Positions 1-5,273 are shown, counted from the stretch's first letter. The stretch: 5,273 nt of DNA from CAXBID01 sp963975495 (GCA_963975495.1 CAXBID010000275.1:1-5273); one strand, 5' to 3'. Translations and numbers: made by a program. The notes: a model not told the origin generated them from the sequence alone.

Positions 1-34
1 AAATATCCTCAAAATAAATCGTTTCTTTTTTCAT
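1..34. repeat. Left arm of 34-base perfect inverted repeat (window edge)
   Basis: Positions 1-34 are the exact reverse complement of 428-461; the match stops at position 35 against 427. The arm begins at the very edge of the window, so it may extend further left. It contains the last codons and stop of the truncated transferase frame. Because these bases replace the expected conserved continuation of that protein, this arm looks like the secondary copy. A template-switch artefact or a real rearrangement could both produce it. Confidence 0.92.
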
Positions 35-587
35 TATTGTATATGACAAATAATGAGGCTTTTTTCTGATTGATGAGCGCTAAGGTCTGGGAGTAATGTT
101 TTTGCCAATTGTCCAAATCCTTATTTCTGCCCTTTCGTTGCCGAAACCTATTGGATATCATCTGCTCCAAGGCATTCATGGTCATTCTATAATCGGGCTC
201 ATCCATAAAACCAAAGAACATTTTATACGAAATATTGAATGAGGATTCTAAACGATTTATGGACCTAAAAAGGACTTTTTTAAAATTAGTGGAACCATGT
301 GATTTTATGTAACCATCAACCGTATTAATGTCCTTTAAATTTATACCAAAACCTTGTTTTTGAGACACCTTTTTAAAAATTAACCCCTCTGGGATATCAA
401 TATTTAAATAATTTGGCATTAATGAGTATGAAAAAAGAAACGATTTATTTTGAGGATATTTGTTTAAAAAGGGCGTTATATTGCTGCCATTAGACCTTAG
501 GGAAATTTTATTAAACTGACTAGACATACCATTTCTTTCAAATAAATCTGAGTAAAAGTTTTTATTGGTCAATAGCTTCATGCTCAT
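9..587 (-). CDS. FemAB/GNAT-like transferase, 3'-truncated at an inverted-repeat junction
   Basis: The reading frame gives 192 residues, shorter than the 338-residue paralogue at 2142-3158. Shared segments include SSFNISYK (residues 115-122; NSFNISYK in the paralogue), an [I/F]DEF-like helix region, and KKASLFVIY (175-183) followed by N-N-E where the paralogue has Q-D-A. The family (Acetyltransf_6/FemAB-like, double GNAT fold) transfers an acyl or aminoacyl group; the substrate here is unknown. The paralogue continues after this point with KPIAMSLNYF and a conserved FDLSKGDYSYKERW motif. Here the frame instead reads K-R-N-D-L-F and stops, and those codons lie in an inverted copy of this gene's own residues 43-54. 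Authentic coding therefore probably ends near position 30-35, and the true 3' half is missing. The ATG at 587 is chosen; ATG at 581 (Met3) is equally possible. No Shine-Dalgarno is visible. The gene diverges from the cupin gene. Confidence is good for the gene and family, poor for the printed C-terminus. Confidence 0.75.
   Translation of the reverse strand: MSMKLLTNKNFYSDLFERNGMSSQFNKISLRSNGSNITPFLNKYPQNKSFLFSYSLMPNYLNIDIPEGLIFKKVSQKQGFGINLKDINTVDGYIKSHGSTNFKKVLFRSINRLESSFNISYKMFFGFMDEPDYRMTMNALEQMISNRFRQRKGRNKDLDNWQKHYSQTLALINQKKASLFVIYNNEKRNDLF
428..461. repeat. Right arm of 34-base perfect inverted repeat (inside gene)
   Basis: This arm lies inside the minus-strand transferase gene and encodes residues 43-54, including KSFLFSY. 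The paralogue has the related KVFLIYD at the matching place, so this arm reads as authentic coding sequence and as the source of the copy at 1-34. The spacing between the arms is 393 bases. Confidence 0.92.
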
Positions 588-612
588 TTTACATTATAGT
601 TGGGTAAATGTA

Positions 613-624
613 AGTACTTGTACT
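613..624. promoter_or_regulatory. Short palindrome AGTACTTGTACT upstream of the truncated transferase
   Basis: Five-base arms AGTAC and GTACT are separated by TT. The dyad lies about 25 to 37 bases upstream of the minus-strand start at 587, where an operator or promoter element could sit. It overlaps a TACATTTA-like sequence (minus strand, about 604-611) that resembles the Bacteroidota -7 box TAnnTTTG, but no convincing TTG -33 box is seen. It could be chance in AT-rich DNA. Confidence 0.22.
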
Positions 625-712
625 AATTTGTTTCTTTTAACGCTGTATATTTTCCTTGTTGAATTATTTTCAGGTTTCATGTAAAAAACAACTTTTATAA
701 AACTTTATAAGC

Positions 713-781
713 AACCAACCAAGGAAGCGTCATGTAATATTAAAATAAAAATACTTATTAATAGCTTTGGTTTGGTTTTTT
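713..781 (+). terminator. Imperfect long stem followed by a T run; terminator-like, orphan
   Basis: AACCAACCAAGG at 713-724 can pair with CTTTGGTTTGGTT at 765-777 with one bulged base and one G-U pair. A run of T at 776-781 follows directly. The loop is about 40 bases, long for an intrinsic terminator. No plus-strand gene ends just upstream, so it may be a small RNA 3' end, a relic of a lost gene, or chance. Confidence 0.22.
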
Positions 782-804
782 ATAGACAAAGAGCAGTTAT
801 TTTT

Positions 805-862
805 GACCAACGCGTTGTTCCAATATCAATACTAATGGCGTTCGCGTTATAGGCGTTTTTTT
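805..862 (+). promoter_or_regulatory. GC-richer dyad CAACGCGTTG plus GCGTT repeat cluster
   Basis: CAACGCGTTG at 808-817 is a perfect 10-base palindrome, extending to 14 of 16 symmetric positions at 805-820. The word GCGTT occurs at 812, 838, 844 and 853, so the AACGC at 809-813 can pair with any of the later copies. The last copy leads into seven T at 856-862. In an otherwise AT-rich spacer this cluster stands out. It could be an operator region or a terminator-like RNA structure; no specific regulator can be named. Confidence 0.3.
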
Positions 863-894
863 AATAACAAATGGGCATAAATACATAAACATAT

Positions 895-909
895 TTAAAC
901 GCCGTTTAA
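895..909. promoter_or_regulatory. 15-base dyad TTAAACGCCGTTTAA upstream of cupin gene
   Basis: The arms TTAAACG (895-901) and CGTTTAA (903-909) flank a single C, giving perfect dyad symmetry. It lies about 20 bases upstream of the candidate -33 box of the cupin promoter, a reasonable place for a regulator to bind. No regulator is encoded in the window, so an operator role is inference. Confidence 0.35.
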
Positions 910-930
910 GGTTATTTATCGATTTTATTT

Positions 931-959
931 TTGTTTGGTTGTTTAAATAGCTAATCTTG
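931..959 (+). promoter_or_regulatory. Candidate Bacteroidota-type promoter for the cupin gene
   Basis: TAATCTTG at 952-959 differs at one base from the Bacteroidota -7 consensus TAnnTTTG. A TTG at 931-933 lies 18 bases upstream, close to the expected spacing for the -33 box. Transcription would start near 966 and leave a short A/T-rich leader before the ATG at 993. Confidence 0.35.
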
Positions 960-992
960 ATTTGAAAAGAAATATAATTTTATTTTTAAAAT

Positions 993-1871
993 ATGGATGT
1001 TTTAGATGATGTTTTAAAAAAGAGCAAACCCGTTCTGGAAACCAAAGATTTTGATTCTAAAAATTTCAAGAAAAACTATATCAACAAAAGAAAGCCCGTT
1101 TTATTAAAAGGTTATGCCAATAATTGGAAGGCTAAACAGGATTGGGGTTTTGAGTTTTTATCGAACCTTGAAATTAAAAAACCTGTTCGGATAGAGGTTG
1201 GAAACGTTATCCAAAATAAAACAGAAATTTCGCGTGTCGATTTTAAAACGTACATAAACCTTTTGATGAACTCTGAAAACGAAACAGAACAAGGTGCCGA
1301 CAAACCTTACTTGTCCATGTTTAATATTTTTGATTATGTACCGGATTTGTTGAACGATATAGATTTATCCATTTTTACCAAATACACTAAAATTAACATG
1401 ACGGGTGCTTGGATTGGCCCTTCCGGAACAATTTCTGGGTTGCATTACGATTCAACAGATAATATCCTGACACAATTAAAAGGTAAAAAAATGCTGCTTC
1501 TGGCTTCCCCAAAATATCAAAAAGAAATGTACAAGAGTAAAAAGTACGACCATGATGCGACAGCTAGTTCGGTTGATATTAATAATTACGATGCCACAAA
1601 ATACCCTAAATTTAAAGATGTAGAATTTAGCCATGTTATATTGGAGCCCGGTGATACGCTTTTTATCCCTAAGGGATGGTGGCATTATGTTAAGGCCCTG
1701 GATGCATCCATTAGCGTTAGTAATTTTGGGTATTCTTTAAAAGACGTATTTACCATTTATGCAAAAGAGTGGATTTTATATAGGTTGCACGTGCGGGGCT
1801 ATTATAAAACCAAAGACTGCACCTGCCATATGATGGTAGATGGTAAATGGGTGTCAAAAGGACGGTCCTAA
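993..1871 (+). CDS. Cupin_8/JmjC-type Fe(II)/2-oxoglutarate oxygenase
   Basis: This 292-residue protein has the fold signature of the FIH-like cupin_8/JmjC group. Such enzymes use Fe(II), O2 and 2-oxoglutarate to hydroxylate a protein side chain or small molecule. The iron triad is visible: H151 and D153 in SGLHYDSTDN and H231 in IPKGWWHYV. K166 lies 15 residues after H151, the position of the 2-oxoglutarate-binding lysine of human FIH. N157 and N244 (SVSNFGYS) also match FIH-type positions, and S148 replaces the FIH threonine. The N-terminal part (KKNYINKRKPVLLKGYANNW, residues 26-45) is the usual lead-in of the family. No signal peptide or membrane segment is seen, so it is probably cytoplasmic. 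The C-terminus carries an unusual DCTCH (275-279). The gene stands alone on the plus strand between transferase genes on the other strand; a role in modifying their product is inference. The ATG has no Shine-Dalgarno, but an A/T-rich leader usual for this phylum. Confidence 0.88.
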   Translation: MDVLDDVLKKSKPVLETKDFDSKNFKKNYINKRKPVLLKGYANNWKAKQDWGFEFLSNLEIKKPVRIEVGNVIQNKTEISRVDFKTYINLLMNSENETEQGADKPYLSMFNIFDYVPDLLNDIDLSIFTKYTKINMTGAWIGPSGTISGLHYDSTDNILTQLKGKKMLLLASPKYQKEMYKSKKYDHDATASSVDINNYDATKYPKFKDVEFSHVILEPGDTLFIPKGWWHYVKALDASISVSNFGYSLKDVFTIYAKEWILYRLHVRGYYKTKDCTCHMMVDGKWVSKGRS

Positions 1872-1882
1872 AACCAGGGTTC

Positions 1883-1912
1883 GATAATGATCCTACTTAA
1901 ATCATTGTTTTT
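1883..1912 (+). terminator. Candidate intrinsic terminator after the cupin gene
   Basis: AATGAT (1886-1891) and ATCATT (1901-1906) form a six-base stem with a nine-base loop, extendable by A-U and G-U pairs from 1883-1885. Five T follow at 1908-1912. It lies about 12 bases after the cupin stop codon. The stem is A/U-rich and weak, so efficiency is uncertain. Confidence 0.45.
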
Positions 1913-1996
1913 AACACGTTGCAGATTTCTCTAGATAACAAGACTTCGTTTATGATATTGAACGTATCTTGACTTTTTCTATTTCCTAAAACCTGT

Positions 1997-2010
1997 CTGC
2001 CGACCGGCAG
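1997..2010. terminator. GC-rich hairpin CTGCCG/CGGCAG in convergent spacer
   Basis: A six-base inverted repeat with a two-base centre (in practice five pairs and a four-base loop), with outer CCTG (1992-1995) and CAGG (2008-2011) offering an alternative pairing. No T run follows immediately on either strand; seven T lie at 2042-2048 on the plus strand. The hairpin could slow or stop polymerase or be part of the surrounding repeat block. Confidence 0.3.
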
Positions 2011-2055
2011 GAATGGCTAAAATTCGCCCATATTTCGTTACTTTTTTTATGCGTG

Positions 2056-2073
2056 GCCCCGAAGCGTCGGGGC
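2056..2073. terminator. Strong hairpin GCCCCGA-AGCG-TCGGGGC in convergent spacer
   Basis: Seven perfect base pairs with a four-base loop make this the most stable hairpin in the window. It lies about 70 bases beyond the minus-strand transferase stop and 185 bases beyond the cupin stop. It has no adjoining T run on the minus strand, so it is not a textbook intrinsic terminator for that operon. RNA 3'-end stabilisation or membership of the surrounding repeat are alternatives. Confidence 0.35.
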
Positions 2074-2141
2074 TATCCCTTTCAAAAAGTGTTTTATCTG
2101 GACATCCCGATAGCCATTAGGATTTGGTTAAACACAAAAAG

Positions 2142-3158
2142 TCAAGATGAGTTCATTGATTTTTTAAGAAAAAAAGTTATTTTATGTAGTTTTTTATTTA
2201 GTTCCTTATCCCTTAAAAATTGCTTTAACTTAAAAAATAATTTAAGGTACTGGGCTATTACAACGGCTGTGATTGAATGGGCATCATAATAAATGTGATG
2301 CTCAAAATGATATTTTAAATCAGTCCATCGCTCTTTATAGCTATAATCCCCTTTTGACAAATCAAAAATTTTAATGTTTTCATCAAAACACCACTGGTAC
2401 AGTTTCATTAAATGAACCTTCCCAATATTAAATTTATAGTAATCGATATCAAATACGGTCATTGCAAAAAACAAAATGCTTTCTGAAAAATAGTTGAGCG
2501 ACATGGCAATGGGTTTTGCATCTTGGTAAATAACAAAAAGCGATGCTTTTTTATCGCGTATTAATGGGTATGTGGAAGCCTTAAAAAACCCCCATTCTTG
2601 AGGCTCTAAATTGTTATTGGTTTCTTGTTTGTCTTCAAAACGCTTTTTCAATAAGCTATTAAATTCATCAAAAACAATTTGATAATCTTCCACTGAAATA
2701 TCTCCATAAAAGTGCTTATAACTAATGTTGAAACTGTTTTCAAGGGTTCTTTGGTAACTTTTAAGCTTGTACCTGCTTTTCTTGTTAAAGGTAGAGGAGA
2801 AGAAACCGTTAAAATCCGGGTATTGTTCAAGGTTTGTTAAAAAGCCCGGGTATTGTTTTATCTTTATGGTTCTTAATTTTTTAGGAAGAAGCTCGGTTTT
2901 AACATTAAAATATGCAGGCACATCATATATTAAAAACACTTTTTTTTTGAAATCGTGAATATTGGGAGCTTCACTTAAAAAATAGGACATTCCTTTAGTG
3001 AGGGTCTTGCCTACATTAATGTACAATGGCAAAAATGACGGTTTTAAAAAGGAAATCCCGCTAATAAAACCAAAAGAATAGGTGGCGTTACCTCTATTGA
3101 AATGTTGGCACCATATTTTGGTGAATGTTTGTGATGTAAAAGGATTTTGCTGTATCAC
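2142..3158 (-). CDS. FemAB/GNAT-like acyl- or aminoacyltransferase, complete
   Basis: This 338-residue protein belongs to the Acetyltransf_6 (CelD/BioF2-like, FemAB-related) double-GNAT group, which transfers acyl or aminoacyl groups in cell-wall, surface-polysaccharide or lipid pathways. The donor and acceptor here are unknown. The N-terminus has the typical NPFTSQTFTKIW opening (5-16). SSTFNKKSRYKLK (121-133) and KKASLFVIY (203-211) belong to the GNAT core, and FDLSKGDYSYKERW (265-278) is the hallmark near the family C-terminus. A basic, partly hydrophobic tail (about 296-332) may touch the membrane, but no transmembrane helix or signal peptide is clear. The start is GTG at 3158; it overlaps the upstream stop in GTGA, so translation is probably coupled to the ATP-grasp fusion gene. 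Its final codons and TGA lie within the inverted repeat that bounds the downstream hairpin block, so the last few residues may have been altered. It is paralogous to the truncated gene at 9-587. Confidence 0.85.
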   Translation of the reverse strand: MIQQNPFTSQTFTKIWCQHFNRGNATYSFGFISGISFLKPSFLPLYINVGKTLTKGMSYFLSEAPNIHDFKKKVFLIYDVPAYFNVKTELLPKKLRTIKIKQYPGFLTNLEQYPDFNGFFSSTFNKKSRYKLKSYQRTLENSFNISYKHFYGDISVEDYQIVFDEFNSLLKKRFEDKQETNNNLEPQEWGFFKASTYPLIRDKKASLFVIYQDAKPIAMSLNYFSESILFFAMTVFDIDYYKFNIGKVHLMKLYQWCFDENIKIFDLSKGDYSYKERWTDLKYHFEHHIYYDAHSITAVVIAQYLKLFFKLKQFLRDKELNKKLHKITFFLKKSMNSS

Positions 3159-5239
3159 AAATTAACATTTAAGTCATCAATAGCCCGATAAAGCGGAAAA
3201 TAGTCCGTTGCTTTAGTAATTCCATTTTTAGCTACAAGCTCGTTGTAAACATCTGGGTTCACAATTAATTTCCATAAATTAAAATCCCTAAAATCCTTAG
3301 AGAATAATGATTTAAAATGAAACAAAGAGTCGTCAGCCCTACCACCTAAGCCGCCCCCTAAATTAAAATATTTGTGTCCTCTTTGTGTTGCCAAAATGCG
3401 CATGTCATCAATTAGTAACTTAGTGGGGTTTAAGTGCAAATAGTTGTTTTTAGTCCCAGACAGGTGATATTGTACAATCCCATTTGTGGTAATAAATTGG
3501 CAACCAGCAATGGTCTCTCCTGATTCATTATCAATAGCCAGTAAAATCTCAGACTTAAAAACATCGGTATTAAATAATTTATAAAAATAGCATTCGCTGA
3601 AATAATATAATTTTTTAGCGCCCACACGATCCATGTTTTCATAGTAAATATTAATAAAATCTTGGATGTCTTCATTCGTTTCAGCAAATCTAACGGAACA
3701 ATTTCTTCTAGTATTATTAATGTAGGTTTTAAGCCTGTTTTGAATATTTGTCTTTTGTTTTTTTAAGTCTAATTGGATATTAATATTCACAACTTGGCCT
3801 TGTTTTGTTAAAAACCCAATATCATTTAATATGCTATGCTGATTTTCTATATAAGGGTTTAATCTTGAAAAAACTGAGACGATATTGTTTTCTTTAAAAT
3901 ACTTGAATATTTCATTTATAAAACGACTATTATCAAACCCCGTAGGAATATTTTTGCTTATAGGACCAGAATAGCCATAAACACATGTGGCGTCTTTATA
4001 TGGCGTATTTGGGATATTCCTAATTAGAAATGGGATTCCAATTAAAATATCATTTTCTTTATAGGTTATTAAAACAGGTGTTTCATGCTCTGATTTAGAA
4101 ATCAAATGATAATGGTACGTATGGTAAAAATCATAATTTTCAACTTCTTTTAGAAAATTTAACCAATCTGTCTGTAATGTAATTGCTTCAAAAGATTTAT
4201 CGAAATAACTTTTAGGTGCTTTAATTTTTAATAACCTATCACATTTTGAAAATATAAAACCACTTTTATAGTTGTTGTATTTTAGTAGATTTTTGTTTTC
4301 TTCCCCGTTAAGCCATTCTATGTAAATGGCCGCTAAATTAACACCAGCTTCATGGGAAAAAGGGTAACCCCCGCCAAATCTAGGGTTCAGTTCTAACAAA
4401 TAAAGAGTGCCATTTACAAGAAAAGCATCACAATCCATACTTCCTATATGTTTCAATGCCTTAGCTAATTTTTCACCCAGTTTTTCAATATTTTTGTTAA
4501 TAACAGAAATTGCTTTATCTGTTTCCCCAGAACGCATGGAAAGTTTTTCCCGGGCAAACGTACCAAAGTAATTTCCTTCTAAATCATTAACAACATCTAA
4601 ACCATATTCTTTTCCATTAAGCTTTTCTTGAATTAAAATTGAATGCTCAATGTCATGTTTGCTAACCTCACCTAAAATGGTTTTTTCTATTTTCATTTTT
4701 TGAAGTTTATAAGAAAGCTCAAGTTCTTCAAAGGATTCAGGGAATTCAATACCAATAGAGGCACTGCCCCAACGCGGTTTTAAAACTAAAGGAAACTCTA
4801 GCTCACCATCACGAATGGCTTTTAAGGCACTATCCAACGATGTATAGGTTTTTGGCGTATTTAAGCCTAATTTTTTAATAAAATTAAAAGTCTTTAATTT
4901 ATCAAAACCAATGTCTATTGCGTTTTCATCTGATATAATGACTTTAACACCTTCTTTTTCAAAAATTGATTTATTCTTTGATAGCAGGGGGAGTTCTAGA
5001 TCATTTAAAGAAATTATGGCAGTAACTGAATGTGTTTTGGTTATTTCCAATAGTTTTGATATATAAGACGCATCATAAATATCAGGAACCTGAACAGCTA
5101 TGTCTGCATCAACCAGGGCTGGTGCCAATAAATCTTGATCTACTGCAATCACATTTCCATTGCCATTTAAGGCTTCCTTAAAATAATTAATAAGATAGTT
5201 TCGCCTACCTGCGCACGTAAATAGAATATTTTGTTTCAC
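3155..5239 (-). CDS. ATP-grasp ligase fused to FemAB/GNAT-like transferase
   Basis: This 694-residue protein has two domains. Residues 1 to about 330 form a CarB-like ATP-grasp ligase. ILFTCAGRRNYLINYF (5-20) is the pre-ATP-grasp opening, FPLVLKPRWGSASIGI (149-164) contains ATP-contacting K154, and LLELNPRFGGGYPF (281-294) carries the metal-binding E283 and N285. Such enzymes activate a carboxylate as acylphosphate and join it to an amine or similar group. Residues about 345-694 are a FemAB/Acetyltransf_6-like transferase, with YGYSGPIS (421-428), FSRLNP (457-462), FNLGGGLGG (625-633) and FHFKSLFS (640-647). The fusion suggests that a ligase product is passed to, or shares an acceptor with, the transferase. 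No signal peptide is seen, so action is probably cytoplasmic. The start is GTG at 5239; an in-frame TAA lies a few codons upstream and no better start fits before the conserved ILFTCAGRR. Its TGA overlaps the next gene's GTG by four bases. The substrate is unknown. Confidence 0.88.
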   Translation of the reverse strand: MKQNILFTCAGRRNYLINYFKEALNGNGNVIAVDQDLLAPALVDADIAVQVPDIYDASYISKLLEITKTHSVTAIISLNDLELPLLSKNKSIFEKEGVKVIISDENAIDIGFDKLKTFNFIKKLGLNTPKTYTSLDSALKAIRDGELEFPLVLKPRWGSASIGIEFPESFEELELSYKLQKMKIEKTILGEVSKHDIEHSILIQEKLNGKEYGLDVVNDLEGNYFGTFAREKLSMRSGETDKAISVINKNIEKLGEKLAKALKHIGSMDCDAFLVNGTLYLLELNPRFGGGYPFSHEAGVNLAAIYIEWLNGEENKNLLKYNNYKSGFIFSKCDRLLKIKAPKSYFDKSFEAITLQTDWLNFLKEVENYDFYHTYHYHLISKSEHETPVLITYKENDILIGIPFLIRNIPNTPYKDATCVYGYSGPISKNIPTGFDNSRFINEIFKYFKENNIVSVFSRLNPYIENQHSILNDIGFLTKQGQVVNINIQLDLKKQKTNIQNRLKTYINNTRRNCSVRFAETNEDIQDFINIYYENMDRVGAKKLYYFSECYFYKLFNTDVFKSEILLAIDNESGETIAGCQFITTNGIVQYHLSGTKNNYLHLNPTKLLIDDMRILATQRGHKYFNLGGGLGGRADDSLFHFKSLFSKDFRDFNLWKLIVNPDVYNELVAKNGITKATDYFPLYRAIDDLNVNL

Positions 5240-5271
5240 ACGTTTAAATTTTGGTTAATTATTTGATGATA
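5236..5271 (-). CDS. Possible 3' tail of an upstream operon gene (partial)
   Basis: A minus-strand frame is open from the window edge and ends at TGA 5238-5236. It reads Y-H-Q-I-I-N-Q-N-L-N-V. The stop overlaps the GTG start of the ATP-grasp fusion gene in GTGA, the same junction as between the fusion gene and the next transferase. That repetition is the main support, because a short open frame alone proves little. Product unknown. Confidence 0.4.
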   Translation of the reverse strand, partial: YHQIINQNLNV

Positions 5272-5273
5272 AG

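Larger units (their letters stand above)
588..992. other. Divergent intergenic region, 405 bases, no gene
   Basis: This region lies between the minus-strand transferase and the plus-strand cupin gene and should hold both promoters. I see no open frame of useful length: ATG triplets run into stops within a few codons. It holds several dyads, listed separately: a 12-base palindrome at 613-624, a long imperfect stem at 713-777, a 10-base palindrome at 808-817 with a cluster of GCGTT words, and a 15-base dyad at 895-909. No tRNA-like or rRNA-like sequence was recognised. Confidence 0.7.
1960..2154. repeat. Hairpin-rich intergenic block bounded by imperfect 19-base inverted repeats
   Basis: The ends are 1960-1978 and 2136-2154. 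They share a perfect 13-base inverted core (ATCTTGACTTTTT at 1966-1978, its reverse complement at 2136-2148) and match at 17 of 19 positions overall. The interior holds CTGCCG/CGGCAG (1997-2010), a seven-base GCCCCGA/TCGGGGC stem with an AGCG loop (2056-2073), the pair GGCTATC (2071-2077) and GATAGCC (2109-2115), and an imperfect palindrome at 2105-2122. No transposase is encoded. The right end overlaps the last codons and stop of the transferase gene at 2142. It may be a small non-autonomous mobile repeat, a dispersed flavobacterial palindromic element, or a bidirectional terminator between convergent genes. Confidence 0.6.

Noticed and set aside
1..461. Insertion sequence with 34-base terminal inverted repeats
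   Set aside because: The interior is the transferase gene itself, one arm is within conserved coding sequence, and there is no transposase.
838..857. Integron attC-like site suggested by GCGTTATAGGCG
   Set aside because: The core does not fit the GTTRRRY and RYYYAAC pairing rules and no integrase or cassette is present.
1112..1685. Two minus-strand open frames (1112-1303 and 1476-1685)
   Set aside because: Both lie antisense within the cupin gene, whose catalytic motifs are intact in the plus frame.
2053..2289. Plus-strand open frame of 78 codons
   Set aside because: It begins inside the GC-rich hairpin block and runs antisense over the well-supported 3' end of the transferase gene. Its product has no recognisable motif.
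2648..2958. Open frames at 2648-2830 (minus) and 2767-2958 (plus)
   Set aside because: They are out-of-frame shadows of the transferase gene and carry no motif.
3430..3687. Minus-strand open frame of 85 codons
   Set aside because: It is an alternative frame inside the C-terminal domain of the ATP-grasp fusion gene, which is better supported by motifs.
1..5273. CRISPR array, tRNA or rRNA genes
   Set aside because: No regularly spaced direct repeats, no cloverleaf with a T-arm motif and no recognisable rRNA segments were seen on either strand.

Overview
This AT-rich window most likely comes from a member of the Bacteroidota, probably Flavobacteriia. No gene has a clear Shine-Dalgarno sequence; the untranslated leaders are A/T-rich, and a TAnnTTTG-like promoter can be proposed. 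The proteins are rich in Lys, Asn, Ile and Phe. This assignment rests on style and gene content, not on a marker gene.

Layout from left to right. (1) Positions 9-587, minus strand: the 5' part of a FemAB/GNAT-like transferase gene. Its last few codons belong to a 34-base perfect inverted copy of the gene's own interior (1-34 versus 428-461), so the stop codon is probably not the true gene end. (2) Positions 588-992: a divergent intergenic region with several palindromes and a candidate promoter for the next gene. (3) Positions 993-1871, plus strand: a complete cupin_8/JmjC-type Fe(II)/2-oxoglutarate oxygenase, followed by a candidate intrinsic terminator. (4) Positions 1872-2141: a short convergent intergenic region holding a roughly 195-base, hairpin-rich block. 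Imperfect 19-base inverted repeats bound the block, and one of them runs into the 3' end of the next gene. (5) Positions 2142-3158, minus strand: a complete FemAB/GNAT-like transferase that is a paralogue of gene 1. (6) Positions 3155-5239, minus strand: a 694-residue two-domain protein with an N-terminal ATP-grasp ligase and a C-terminal FemAB/GNAT-like transferase. (7) A 36-base open frame at the right edge may be the tail of one more upstream gene.

The two large minus-strand genes form a tight operon. Gene 6 begins with GTG and its stop overlaps the GTG start of gene 5 in a 4-base GTGA. The same GTGA arrangement at positions 5236-5239 suggests that another gene precedes gene 6. Three FemAB-like domains, one ATP-grasp ligase and one 2-oxoglutarate oxygenase within 5.3 kb suggest a locus that makes and decorates an amide- or acyl-linked product. 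Candidates are a modified surface polysaccharide, a cell-wall or lipid conjugate, or a small peptide-like metabolite. The substrate cannot be read from the sequence. No RNA gene, CRISPR array or transposase was seen.
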